A stretch of 61,914 bases of DNA from a bacterium (lineage in GTDB: Bacteria; Zixibacteria; MSB-5A5; GN15; FEB-12), in contig JAUWIB010000097.1 in NCBI GenBank assembly GCA_030605565.1, positions 1 to 61,914 of the forward strand, given 5' to 3'. The notes under the pieces are model-generated. The model ran no database searches and was not told where the DNA came from. It was given only the letters and a program-made list of their open reading frames with translations. Position numbers and translations under genes: made by a program. The number at the start of each line of letters is the position of its first letter. Position 1 is the first letter of the stretch. Below are positions 8,049 to 17,100 of this stretch, piece by piece.

Positions 8049-8542
8049 AAGAGAAAATCCCTGATTCAATAATTCTGACCACCCTCGACAAGATGGTCAA
8101 CTGGTCTCATCGCCGCTCAATGTGGCCGCTGGGGTTCGGACTGGCCTGCTGCGCCATCGAGATGATGTCCACCTTTGCGCCGCATTTCGATCTGGCGCGC
8201 TACGGTATGGAAGTTATGCGTCCGTCGCCACGGCAGGCGGACCTGATGATTGTATCCGGCCGGGTATCGATGAAAATGGCCCCGGTGATCAAGACGCTGT
8301 ACGAACAGATGCCCAACCCGAAGTGGGTTATCGCTATGGGAGCATGTGCTTCGTGCGGTGGTGTGTTTAATAACTACGCCGTTTTGCAGGGGGTCGACAG
8401 GATTATCCCGGTTGATGTTTATGTCCCCGGTTGTCCGCCGCGGCCCGAGCAATTGATGGACGGTATTCTCAAGCTTTACGAAAAAGTCGACAAGGAATCT
8501 CTTAAGGACAAAAGGGAAGACTGGGGCCGTAAGGTCGGTTGA
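8039..8542 (+). CDS. nuoB: NADH-quinone oxidoreductase subunit B (N2 cluster)
   Basis: A 167-residue peripheral-arm subunit that holds the terminal [4Fe-4S] cluster N2, which passes electrons to quinone. The four ligands are visible: tandem C37-C38 ('[10 protein letters not shown]'), a Cys in 'GACASCGG' and the Cys in 'VPGCPPRPE'. Length is typical. It overlaps nuoA by 10 bases and is followed by a 70-base gap before nuoC. Confidence 0.96.
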   Translation: MGIEEKIPDSIILTTLDKMVNWSHRRSMWPLGFGLACCAIEMMSTFAPHFDLARYGMEVMRPSPRQADLMIVSGRVSMKMAPVIKTLYEQMPNPKWVIAMGACASCGGVFNNYAVLQGVDRIIPVDVYVPGCPPRPEQLMDGILKLYEKVDKESLKDKREDWGRKVG

Positions 8543-8612
8543 TCGAGTCGAGTTGAGTCGGCTGGAAAGGCTGACCTGGCTGAGATTGTGAAATTCGGAA
8601 CAAGACGTTGAT

Positions 8613-9128
8613 ATGGAAGAGCAGGTCAGAGGTTTCATCAAGGATCGGTTCGGCGAGGCGGTAATCAGGGAAGATGATTTTCGCGGCGAGCAGTCTTTCT
8701 ATATCAAGCCGGAGGCTTTGATCGAGATATGCCAGGCCTTTCTGGAAGACAACGAACTTCAGGTCACGTTCCTCAGTGACATAACAGCCGTCGACTGGCT
8801 TGGTCACGAACGGGAGAACGAGGGTCGCTTTGAACTGATCTACAACTTGTACTCCCTGACTCACGCTCATCGCTTTTTCTTGAAAGTGCGTCTTCCCTCG
8901 GAGGCTCCCAGGATAGCATCGCTGTGCGATCTATGGCCCGGGGCCAACTGGATGGAGCGTGAGGTTTATGATCTGTTCGGGGTTGAGTTTGTGGGTCATC
9001 CCGATCTCACCAAGATATTGACGCCGGATGATCTCGAGGGACATCCACTCCGCAAAGATTTTTCGCTCACTTATGAGCAACCCCAATTCAGTTGGAACAA
9101 AGACGAGCCACCCGAGGTGATCAGGTAA
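8613..9128 (+). CDS. nuoC: NADH-quinone oxidoreductase subunit C
   Basis: A 171-residue 30-kDa-type subunit of the peripheral arm. It carries the family signature 'WPGANWMEREVYDLFGVEFVGHPDLTKILTPDDLEGHPLRKDF' near residues 108-150. It is separate from nuoD, unlike the E. coli nuoCD fusion. The TAA stop overlaps the nuoD start (TAATG). Confidence 0.95.
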   Translation: MEEQVRGFIKDRFGEAVIREDDFRGEQSFYIKPEALIEICQAFLEDNELQVTFLSDITAVDWLGHERENEGRFELIYNLYSLTHAHRFFLKVRLPSEAPRIASLCDLWPGANWMEREVYDLFGVEFVGHPDLTKILTPDDLEGHPLRKDFSLTYEQPQFSWNKDEPPEVIR

Positions 9129-10300
9129 TGCCCGAACAAAGAACCGTCACTCTCAATATGGGGCCGCAACATCCGTCCACGCATGGCGTCCTGCGGGTGG
9201 TGGTGGAGCTCGACGGTGAGCGAGTGGTCAAGGCCACACCGGTAATAGGGTATCTCCATACCGGCATCGAAAAGACGATGGAGTCGAAACTGTACTACCA
9301 GGCGCTGGTCTGCACCGACCGCATGGATTACCTGGCGCCGATGTCGAACAACCTCGGTTACTGTCTGGCGGTAGAGAAACTAATGGATATCGAGGTGCCG
9401 GAGAAGGTGCAGTGGGCTCGTGTTTGCCTGGCCGAACTGACTCGGATAAAATCACACCTGGTCTGGTTGGGAACGCATTCGATAGACCTCGGCGCTATGT
9501 CGATGCTTCTATATACCTTTCGGGATCGTGAGTCTATCATTGACGTTTACGAAGCCTGTGGTGGTCAGCGGATGATGACCAGCTATATTCGCATCGGCGG
9601 GCTGGCCCATGAGTTGCCGGTCGATTTCGATAAGAAAGTGCGCCGCGCCGTCAAGCAGGTCAACGAGGGTTTAGCTGATTATGAGAACCTTCTGACCAAT
9701 AATGAAATATTCATCAACCGCACGCGCAACGTGGCTGTCATATCGGCCGAAGATGCTATTGCGTGGTCGCTGTCGGGGCCGATGCTGCGCGGCAGTGGCG
9801 TCAAGCATGACTTGCGCAAAGCGAATCCATACAGCGGATACGAGAACTTCGATTTCGAAATCGCCTACGGTGAAAAGGGAGACGCCTACGATCGCTATCT
9901 GCTGCGGTTGAAGGAAATCCGCCAGTCGCTGCGGATAATCAACCAGGCCCTTGACGGTATGCCGGAAGGTCCCTATCGCGCCCGCGTACCGGGGGTGGTG
10001 CTGCCGCCCAAGGAAGATGTTCTGTACAAGATGGAATCGATGATCTTCCATTTCAAGATCATCACCGAAGGTTTCAAAGCGCCGGTCGGTTCGGTGTATC
10101 AGGCTATTGAGTCGCCCAAAGGGGAGTTCGGATTCTTGATCACCGGTGACGGGAGTAACAGACCGCGCCGGGTGCGAGTCCGTCCGCCGTCGTTCATAAA
10201 TTTGGCCTCGCTGCCCCGATTGGTGGAAGGCGGCATGTTCTCCGACGTTGTGTGCGCCATTGGGTCTATAGACATCGTGTTGGGAGAAGTGGATCGATGA
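9128..10300 (+). CDS. nuoD: NADH-quinone oxidoreductase subunit D (49 kDa)
   Basis: A 390-residue subunit of the quinone-binding pocket. The start is ATG 9128, overlapping the nuoC stop. The N-terminal 'LNMGPQHPSTHGVLR' and 'GYLHTGIEK' are conserved and contribute the quinone-site His and the Tyr-containing loop. The C terminus, 'EGGMFSDVVCAIGSIDIVLGEVDR', is standard. It overlaps nuoE by 4 bases (ATGA). Confidence 0.96.
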   Translation: MPEQRTVTLNMGPQHPSTHGVLRVVVELDGERVVKATPVIGYLHTGIEKTMESKLYYQALVCTDRMDYLAPMSNNLGYCLAVEKLMDIEVPEKVQWARVCLAELTRIKSHLVWLGTHSIDLGAMSMLLYTFRDRESIIDVYEACGGQRMMTSYIRIGGLAHELPVDFDKKVRRAVKQVNEGLADYENLLTNNEIFINRTRNVAVISAEDAIAWSLSGPMLRGSGVKHDLRKANPYSGYENFDFEIAYGEKGDAYDRYLLRLKEIRQSLRIINQALDGMPEGPYRARVPGVVLPPKEDVLYKMESMIFHFKIITEGFKAPVGSVYQAIESPKGEFGFLITGDGSNRPRRVRVRPPSFINLASLPRLVEGGMFSDVVCAIGSIDIVLGEVDR

Positions 10301-10773
10301 TTCTCACGCCGGAATCAATTCAGCGCATCAAAGACAAGCTGGCGCAATACCCTCAGCGCAAGTCGGCTGTTCTGCCGGCGTTGACAGTGGCCTATCGACA
10401 GGTGGGGCACTTGAACGACGATGTCTACCGGGAGATATCCCAGATCATAGGCGTCCCGACCCTGGAGATTGCCGAGGCGGCGACTTTCTACACCATGTTT
10501 CCCAAACAACCCGTGGGCAAGTATCTGATACAGGTTTGTCACAATATCTCCTGCTCGCTGTTGGGCGCTGATTCGCTGGTGGCCTACCTTGAGGACAAGT
10601 TAGGAATCAAGAAGGGTGACACAACTCCGGATGGCTTGTTTACGTTGATTTGTGTGGAATGTCTGGGTTCGTGCGCGACGGCGCCGATGATGCAGATCAA
10701 TCATGACTACTATGAAAACCTCACGCCGGAAAAGGTTGATGCAATCCTTCAGCAGTTGAGGTCAGAGGCATGA
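10297..10773 (+). CDS. nuoE: NADH-quinone oxidoreductase subunit E (24 kDa)
   Basis: A 158-residue thioredoxin-like [2Fe-2S] subunit of the NADH dehydrogenase module. Cluster N1a ligands are C81, C86, C122 and C126 ('VCHNISC', 'CVECLGSC'). The start ATG overlaps the nuoD stop, and its own end overlaps nuoF by 4 bases. Confidence 0.95.
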   Translation: MILTPESIQRIKDKLAQYPQRKSAVLPALTVAYRQVGHLNDDVYREISQIIGVPTLEIAEAATFYTMFPKQPVGKYLIQVCHNISCSLLGADSLVAYLEDKLGIKKGDTTPDGLFTLICVECLGSCATAPMMQINHDYYENLTPEKVDAILQQLRSEA

Positions 10774-12104
10774 CGTTCTACTCTCCGGTCATCACCAACG
10801 CGAAAGAGGCAGCCGACAATGAGAAGCTGCATCTGTTCAAGTATGTTGAAGATCCGGATCAGCCAAAGGTTGAAACGTATGAATCGCACGGCGGCTACCA
10901 GGCCTGGAGGAAGGTGCTGAGTACGATGTCGCCGGCTGAAGTGATCGATGAAGTCAAGAAGTCCGGCCTCCGCGGTCGTGGTGGCGCCGGGTTCCCAACC
11001 GGTGTGAAATGGGGTTTTGTACCCAACGACTCTACCAAGCCGCATTATCTGATCTGCAATGCCGACGAGTCGGAGCCGGGGACCTGCAAAGATCGGGTGC
11101 TGATGGAACGCGACCCCCATGGTATCATTGAGGGCATGGGGATAGGTGCATACGCCGTCGGGTGCCATCTGATGTTTATCTACATCCGAGGTGAGTTCGG
11201 ACACTGCGCCGAGATGATGGAGAAGGCGAAGGAAGAAGCGTATGCCCGTGGGCATCTGGGCAAGAACATTTACGACAGTGGCTATGACCTCGACATGATC
11301 GTGCATACCGGTGGCGGTGCTTATATATGTGGTGAAGAGACGTCGCTGTTGAATTCGCTGGAGGGCGAGCGCGGCATGTCGCGGATTCGACCGCCCTTCC
11401 CGGCCATCGCCGGGCTGTATGCCTGTCCGACCATCGTGAACAATGTCGAAAGTCTGGCCACGGTGCCGCACGTGATCAACCGCGGCGCCGAATGGTATAG
11501 TTCGCTGGGAACTGAGAAGTCGACGGGCACCAAGATTTTCTCCCTGAGCGGTCATGTCAACCGACCGGGCAACTACGAGGTCGAGTTGGGTTTCTCGCTC
11601 AAGAAACTGATCTACGACCCCGCTTACGGTAACGGCATCCGCGGCGACCGGAAACTCAAAGGCGTCATACCGGGTGGGTCGTCGACGCCGTTTCTCACGC
11701 CGGATATGATTGACGTCAAGCTCGACTACGAGTCGCTGGTCGAGGCCGGATCCATGTTAGGCAGCGGGGCGGTCATTGTGTTCAACGAAGATACATGCAT
11801 CGTATGGGCGCTCAAGAAGTTGATCCACTTCTATCGGCATGAATCGTGCGGCAAGTGTACCCCTTGTCGCGAAGGAACCGGTTGGCTGGAAAAGATCATC
11901 AGTCGTATCGAGGCGGGCCAGGGTCGACCCGGCGATATCGAAAAGATCGAAGAGATTTGCGAGAATATTATGGGCCACACGGTTTGTCCGCTTGGCGATG
12001 CGGCTGTGATGCCGATCCAGTCCGCGATCAAACACTGGCGCGATGAGTGGCAGTACCACATCGACCAGAAGAAGTGTCTCGTGAAATCGGAGTTTGCCTT
12101 TTAG
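10770..12104 (+). CDS. nuoF: NADH-quinone oxidoreductase subunit F (NADH/FMN-binding)
   Basis: A 444-residue catalytic subunit that oxidises NADH. The glycine-rich 'LRGRGGAGFPTGVKW' near residue 70 binds FMN and NADH, and 'GGGAYICGEETSLLNSLEG' follows. The [4Fe-4S] N3 ligands are in 'ESCGKCTPCREG' near 357-368, with the last Cys in 'HTVCPLGD'. It overlaps nuoE and is followed by nuoG after 6 bases. Confidence 0.96.
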   Translation: MTFYSPVITNAKEAADNEKLHLFKYVEDPDQPKVETYESHGGYQAWRKVLSTMSPAEVIDEVKKSGLRGRGGAGFPTGVKWGFVPNDSTKPHYLICNADESEPGTCKDRVLMERDPHGIIEGMGIGAYAVGCHLMFIYIRGEFGHCAEMMEKAKEEAYARGHLGKNIYDSGYDLDMIVHTGGGAYICGEETSLLNSLEGERGMSRIRPPFPAIAGLYACPTIVNNVESLATVPHVINRGAEWYSSLGTEKSTGTKIFSLSGHVNRPGNYEVELGFSLKKLIYDPAYGNGIRGDRKLKGVIPGGSSTPFLTPDMIDVKLDYESLVEAGSMLGSGAVIVFNEDTCIVWALKKLIHFYRHESCGKCTPCREGTGWLEKIISRIEAGQGRPGDIEKIEEICENIMGHTVCPLGDAAVMPIQSAIKHWRDEWQYHIDQKKCLVKSEFAF

Positions 12105-12110
12105 TGTGAC

Positions 12111-14681
12111 GTGAGTATGGCGGAAGATATCAAAAAGAACGCTCCGGCTGAAACGAAGCCCGACACGGTGACGCTTACTATCGATGGGCGTGAGACAACG
12201 GTACCTCGCGGTACCAGTGTTCTGATCGCCGCTAAGGAGATGGGTATTGACATACCTACCTTCTGCTGGCATCCCAAGCTGAAATCGGTCGGCGCCTGCC
12301 GCATGTGTTACGTTGAGATAGAGAAGCGACCAAAGCTGGAAGTGTCCTGCGCCACCGAGGCTATGGACGGTATGGTCGTCCGAACCAATAGCGACAAGGT
12401 GTTGAAAGGTCGTCGGGCGGTGCTGGAATTCCAATTGCTCAATCACCCCCTCGATTGTCCTACCTGCGACAAAGGTGGGGAGTGCACGCTTCAGAATCTT
12501 GTCGTGGCGCACGGTATCGATGACAGCCGGTTTGATTTCCGGAAGAACCGTTTTGTCGACGACGGCATGACGACTACTTTCGATGATCTCAAGATCGGGC
12601 CGGAGATTATTCTCAACCGCAATCGTTGTATCCTTTGCTACAAATGTGTCCGTGCCAACAAAGAAGCGTTTGGAGAGTACGATCTCGGTGTCTACGAACG
12701 TGGCAACATGGCCGAGATAAATGCGGCGCCCGGAGTACAGGTAGCCAATCCGTTCTCCGGCAATCTCACCGAGATCTGCCCGGTGGGCGCCTTGACCAGT
12801 GAGGAGTGGCGCTACAAGATTCGGGTCTGGCTGACTGAGACGGTTTCCTCTATATGCAACTTCACCAGTTCCGGAACCAATATCCTGTTCTACAAGGATC
12901 CACACAAGAACCATGTTTACCGAGTGCAGTCATCGTGCCATGACGACATTGATGACGGTTGGCTGGCTGATGTGACGCGGTATGGTTACCAGATGGTGAA
13001 CTCATCGGAGCGGTTGAAGACACCGTTGGTCAAGAAAGAAGGCAAGCAGGTTGAAGCGACTTGGGATGAAGCTCTTAATATTATCCACCAACGGTTTTCC
13101 GCGATCAAGGAGAAAAAGGGTGGGGTCTGTATCGGTGGCCTGGCCGCGCCGAATCTTGACAACGATTCGCTCTACTGTTTCTCCAAATTCTTCCGAACCG
13201 TTCTGAACTCTAACAATATCGATTTCCGTCAGGATTACAAGATGCTCCCCGGCGGCGAATCTGTCTTTGGCGCACTGTGTCGTCAGAAGTTTTCCATCGC
13301 CGATATCGACGATTCCGATGTGATCGTCGTTTTCGGCTCCGACATGATCAACGAGCATCGCAACGAGTATCTCAGGCTGCGCAAGGCGTATAATTCCGGA
13401 CGCGCCAGGATATTCTCGATCAACCCGTACGCAGTCAAGTCAGCCGACGTGGCCGAACTTGAGTTAGTATACAAAGCCGGCACGGACGAATTGTTGATTA
13501 ACGGACTCTGCCTCGCGGCGATGGAGGGGAACCTCGTCGATGCCCCAGCGGCAGCGGAGCTGAAGCAAGTGATAGCTCCTTCAACGTTGGCTGAAACGGC
13601 GACTGCCTGCGGGGTGTCGTCGGATGACCTGATGACGGTGGCTCGCGCGATCGCCGAAGGTTGCAAGGTGACCTTCCTGATCGGTGAATTGGTGACACGT
13701 TGCATTGAGCGGGAACGAATCGCAGCGGCCGTGGCCAATCTCGATCGTCTGTTGGGAGTAAGGCAGAAGGGCCAATTGGCGGTGCCTGCTTACTATGCCA
13801 ATTCACGGGGTGCTGAACAGCTTGGCTTGATGCCCGCGCCGCGTGGTCGCATCAGGAAAGAGTTGGAAGCTCTGTGGGGAAACTTCCCTGATTGTGAGGC
13901 GCACAACACCGATGCCATGCTGGCCCTGATGAAGAAGGAAGAGATCGACGGGCTCTTCATACTCGGCGCCAATCCGGTGATGCTCTATCCGGACAGAACG
14001 TTTGCAAAAACAAGTATTGAGAAACTGGATTTCGTGGTTGCATGTGATCTGTTCGAGACGGAAACAACCGCCCTGGCCGACGTTGTGTTGCCGCTATCCT
14101 CCTGGGCTGAGTACGACGGGTCGTATATCAATCTCGAAGGCAGAGCCCAAACGACGCGGGCGGCACTGAAGCCGATTGGTCAGTCCAGACCGGGGTTTGA
14201 GATCGTCCATGAAGTGGCTGAGAAGTTTGGTGTCACGCTGTGCGAGTCGACCGACGATCTCCGCACCGAAGTGGAACATCTCTTGAAAGTGGAAGAGGAT
14301 TTATCACTGCCGGACAAATTCCTGGAGGTGCGGGCGAATAACGTTCCTCCGATTGATGAGTATCGCCATCCACTGTTTGTGATGGACGATTCGCATCACT
14401 GTGGTCACTTGAGTGAGAAAGCTCCCTCGCTTGCCAACTTTGTCGGTGAGGCCTATATTGAGCTTTCTCCAAGTGTGGCGGGTGAGTACAAGCTTGCTGA
14501 CGGCGATCCTGTCCGAGTGGAATCGGAGAGCGGCAAGCTGATCCTGCCGGTGAAGATATCGAATTGGATCAAGGACGACACGGTGAAGATACCGCGGAAT
14601 TTTTATGCTACCCGGGTGACCTCGCTCTTGAGGCGCAAGATTCGTGTGGACCGAGTGAAAATAAGCAAGGTGGACGAATAA
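12111..14681 (+). CDS. nuoG: NADH-quinone oxidoreductase subunit G
   Basis: An 856-residue subunit from GTG 12111 (854 from ATG 12117). The N terminus holds a ferredoxin-like [2Fe-2S] site ('TFCWHPKLKSVGACRMCYV'), a His/Cys site ('CPTCDKGGECTLQN') and a [4Fe-4S] site ('RCILCYKCVRANKE', 'EICPVGAL'). From about residue 230 it continues as a molybdopterin-oxidoreductase-like domain without obvious catalytic use, as in other NuoG. It follows nuoF closely and precedes nuoH by 4 bases. Confidence 0.95.
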   Translation: MSMAEDIKKNAPAETKPDTVTLTIDGRETTVPRGTSVLIAAKEMGIDIPTFCWHPKLKSVGACRMCYVEIEKRPKLEVSCATEAMDGMVVRTNSDKVLKGRRAVLEFQLLNHPLDCPTCDKGGECTLQNLVVAHGIDDSRFDFRKNRFVDDGMTTTFDDLKIGPEIILNRNRCILCYKCVRANKEAFGEYDLGVYERGNMAEINAAPGVQVANPFSGNLTEICPVGALTSEEWRYKIRVWLTETVSSICNFTSSGTNILFYKDPHKNHVYRVQSSCHDDIDDGWLADVTRYGYQMVNSSERLKTPLVKKEGKQVEATWDEALNIIHQRFSAIKEKKGGVCIGGLAAPNLDNDSLYCFSKFFRTVLNSNNIDFRQDYKMLPGGESVFGALCRQKFSIADIDDSDVIVVFGSDMINEHRNEYLRLRKAYNSGRARIFSINPYAVKSADVAELELVYKAGTDELLINGLCLAAMEGNLVDAPAAAELKQVIAPSTLAETATACGVSSDDLMTVARAIAEGCKVTFLIGELVTRCIERERIAAAVANLDRLLGVRQKGQLAVPAYYANSRGAEQLGLMPAPRGRIRKELEALWGNFPDCEAHNTDAMLALMKKEEIDGLFILGANPVMLYPDRTFAKTSIEKLDFVVACDLFETETTALADVVLPLSSWAEYDGSYINLEGRAQTTRAALKPIGQSRPGFEIVHEVAEKFGVTLCESTDDLRTEVEHLLKVEEDLSLPDKFLEVRANNVPPIDEYRHPLFVMDDSHHCGHLSEKAPSLANFVGEAYIELSPSVAGEYKLADGDPVRVESESGKLILPVKISNWIKDDTVKIPRNFYATRVTSLLRRKIRVDRVKISKVDE

Positions 14682-14685
14682 CGGC

Positions 14686-15669
14686 ATGTTGGAAATCGTT
14701 CTCATATCATCGCTCAAGGTCGTGGTAATCATGGCAGCCGTTCTGACCGGCTGTGCCTATGCCACCTACATGGAGCGAAAAGTCGTCGCCAGGCTGCAAC
14801 ATCGCGTGGGACCGACCTACGCGGGACCTTATGGCCTCTTGCAGCCTATTGCCGATGCCGTCAAGCTCATCTTCAAAGAGGACATCGTCCCCAATCGTGT
14901 CGAGCGAATAACCTGGGGTCTGGCGCCTTTGGTTTCGTTTGTCCCGGCGCTGCTGACGTTCATAGTGGTGCCGTTCGGCGCCGACATCGAATTGTTCGGT
15001 CGGCAGATCAAGATGGTCGGGTCGGATCTGAACATCGGCATTCTGTTTATTCTTGCCGTTACCTCGCTGGGTGTCTATGGCATCGTCCTGGCCGGCTGGT
15101 CGTCGGGGTCCAAGTATTCGCTGATGGGTGGCATTCGATCCTCGGCGCAGATGATTTCGTATGAGGTTGGTTACGGCCTGTCGATTATCGGGGTCATCCT
15201 GGTGGCCAACACGCTGTCGCTGCGCGAATTGGTTGAGCAGCAGGCTTCGGTCGGCGACTGGTTCATCTGGAGGCAACCGCTGGGATTCATACTGTATCTT
15301 ACCTGCGCTATCGCCGAGACCAACCGCCTGCCGTTTGACATGCCCGAGGCTGAGTCTGAACTTGTGGGCGGATACCACACCGAATACTCATCAATGCGAT
15401 TCGCTATGTTCTTCATGGGTGAGTACGCCAACATGCTGGCGGTGTCGGCGGTGGGAGCGACGCTCTTCTTCGGCGGTTGGCAGGGTCCCTACTTGCCACC
15501 GGTGGTATGGTTTATTCTGAAAGTATTTATGTTCATGTTTTTCTATATTTGGCTACGGGCGACTTTCCCTCGGTTCCGCTATGATCAGTTGATGGCCTTT
15601 GGGTGGAAAGTACTGTTCCCGCTGGCGTTGTTGAACACGATGGTAACAGCTGCGTTGGTGATGTTGTGA
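14686..15669 (+). CDS. nuoH: NADH-quinone oxidoreductase subunit H
   Basis: A 327-residue membrane subunit with about eight helices that joins the quinone site to the proton pump modules. Conserved blocks include 'ATYMERKVVARLQHRVGPTYAGPYGLLQPIADAVKLIFKE' and 'CAIAETNRLPFDMPEAESELVGGYHTEYSSMRFAMFFMGEY', which carry the acidic E-channel residues. Length and order are standard. Confidence 0.96.
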   Translation: MLEIVLISSLKVVVIMAAVLTGCAYATYMERKVVARLQHRVGPTYAGPYGLLQPIADAVKLIFKEDIVPNRVERITWGLAPLVSFVPALLTFIVVPFGADIELFGRQIKMVGSDLNIGILFILAVTSLGVYGIVLAGWSSGSKYSLMGGIRSSAQMISYEVGYGLSIIGVILVANTLSLRELVEQQASVGDWFIWRQPLGFILYLTCAIAETNRLPFDMPEAESELVGGYHTEYSSMRFAMFFMGEYANMLAVSAVGATLFFGGWQGPYLPPVVWFILKVFMFMFFYIWLRATFPRFRYDQLMAFGWKVLFPLALLNTMVTAALVML

Positions 15670-15694
15670 TGTTACGGTTAAAGGTATTGCTGCG

Positions 15695-16201
15695 ATGAAA
15701 GAGATATTGAAAGCGTTCGGACATGTCATCTTCAAGATGCCGCTGGGTTTCGTCGTGACCCTGAAGCATCTTTTCAAGAAGCCGGTGACGCTTGATTATC
15801 CGGCGCGCAAGAAACCGATGGCGCCGCGTTATCGGGGACGACATTATCTGGAGCGGTATGATGACGGCACTGAGCGCTGTGTATGTTGTGGCCTTTGCGC
15901 CGCCGCCTGTCCGGCTGACGCGATTTACATGGAACCGGAGCAATCGGAAAATGGTGAACGACGGGCAAAGATGTATGAGATCAACCTGCTGCGGTGTATC
16001 TTCTGCGGCTTTTGTGAAGAGGCCTGCCCGGAGGAAGCGATCTTCCTTGGGCAGGACTATGAGTTTTCTGATTACCAGCGCGACTCGTTCATCTGGACCA
16101 GAGAGCAGATGTTAGTACCGCACCCGCGTCAGGACAATCCGTTCAAGCGGATTTACCGGCGGGTTCGAAGAGTGTATGGAGTGACGGACAAAACGAAATG
16201 A
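15695..16201 (+). CDS. nuoI: NADH-quinone oxidoreductase subunit I
   Basis: A 168-residue ferredoxin-type subunit with two [4Fe-4S] motifs, 'CVCCGLCAAACP' and 'CIFCGFCEEACP'. These hold clusters N6a and N6b in the wire toward NuoB. An amphipathic N terminus ('HVIFKMPLGFVVTLKHLF') anchors it to the membrane arm. It overlaps nuoJ by 4 bases. Confidence 0.96.
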   Translation: MKEILKAFGHVIFKMPLGFVVTLKHLFKKPVTLDYPARKKPMAPRYRGRHYLERYDDGTERCVCCGLCAAACPADAIYMEPEQSENGERRAKMYEINLLRCIFCGFCEEACPEEAIFLGQDYEFSDYQRDSFIWTREQMLVPHPRQDNPFKRIYRRVRRVYGVTDKTK

Positions 16202-16785
16202 ACCTCGACACGATCATATTTGCGATTTCAGCCGTGGTGGCCGTGTTCGGCGCCGTGATGATGATCGGCCAGCGCAACCCGGTGGCTTCGGTCTTGTACA
16301 TGATCGTATCGCTGGTGGCCCAGGCTGTGCTGTACATACAACTCGGGGCTTTGTTCCTTGGCGCCGTCCTGATAATTGTATATGCCGGGGCGATCATGGT
16401 GCTGTTCCTGTTTGTCATCATGCTGTTGAACCTGCGCGGGAGAGAGGATCTTGGCGCCGGATCGCCGCTGGTCAGCAAAGTTACGAAGTTTGTGGTGGCC
16501 GGCCTGTTTGTGCTTGAGTTGGGGTTCGTAGTGTGGAGTGGGGTGTTCCCTGACTCCGGCAGCACCGGTATACAGTCGTCGGCCAGTGAGTTCGGCTCGG
16601 TCAAAGTAGTGGCGGAACTGATCTTTATGAAATACCTGTATCCGTTCGAACTGGCATCGATCTTGTTGCTGGCGGCGATTGTTGGAGCGGTGGTAATGGC
16701 CGGTCGTGCTGCGGTGACAGAAACAGATGAGAGTGACGATGACGATCCGGTCAAGGAGCAGACCGTTGATGAGGTGCATGACTAA
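16198..16785 (+). CDS. nuoJ: NADH-quinone oxidoreductase subunit J
   Basis: A 195-residue, five-helix membrane subunit. The conserved third-helix region reads 'FLGAVLIIVYAGAIMVLFLFVIMLLNL'. The C terminus is unusually acidic ('TETDESDDDDPVKEQ'). It overlaps nuoI and abuts nuoK with no gap. Confidence 0.94.
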   Translation: MNLDTIIFAISAVVAVFGAVMMIGQRNPVASVLYMIVSLVAQAVLYIQLGALFLGAVLIIVYAGAIMVLFLFVIMLLNLRGREDLGAGSPLVSKVTKFVVAGLFVLELGFVVWSGVFPDSGSTGIQSSASEFGSVKVVAELIFMKYLYPFELASILLLAAIVGAVVMAGRAAVTETDESDDDDPVKEQTVDEVHD

Positions 16786-17088
16786 ATGGTAACGATTCCG
16801 GCCTTCCTGATTGTCGCGGTGGTGCTTTTCGGTATTGGCACTGTCGGCGTGATGATTTCACGCAACATCATCATACTCTTCATGTGTGTCGAGTTGATGT
16901 TGAATGCCGCCAACCTTGCCATTATCGCCTTCTCACGAGCCCTGAATGTGGTCGACGGCCATGTGATTGTTTTTCTTGTGCTGACGGTAGCAGCAGCCGA
17001 GGCGGCGGTAGGATTGGCTATGCTGATAACGATCTACCGTAACCGCGAAACTATGAACATCGACCGATTCAGCATTTTGAAGTGGTAG
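16786..17088 (+). CDS. nuoK: NADH-quinone oxidoreductase subunit K
   Basis: A 100-residue, three-helix subunit. Conserved acidic residues within the helices are visible in 'LFMCVELMLNAANLA' and 'VAAAEAAVGLAMLITIYR'; they form part of the proton-transfer axis. It starts directly after the nuoJ stop. Confidence 0.95.
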   Translation: MVTIPAFLIVAVVLFGIGTVGVMISRNIIILFMCVELMLNAANLAIIAFSRALNVVDGHVIVFLVLTVAAAEAAVGLAMLITIYRNRETMNIDRFSILKW

Positions 17089-17100
17089 GTAAGAAGCTGT

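Noticed and set aside
11757-12914. A 385-aa frame antisense to nuoF/nuoG
   Set aside because: It spans two certain genes in the opposite frame and shows no family motif.
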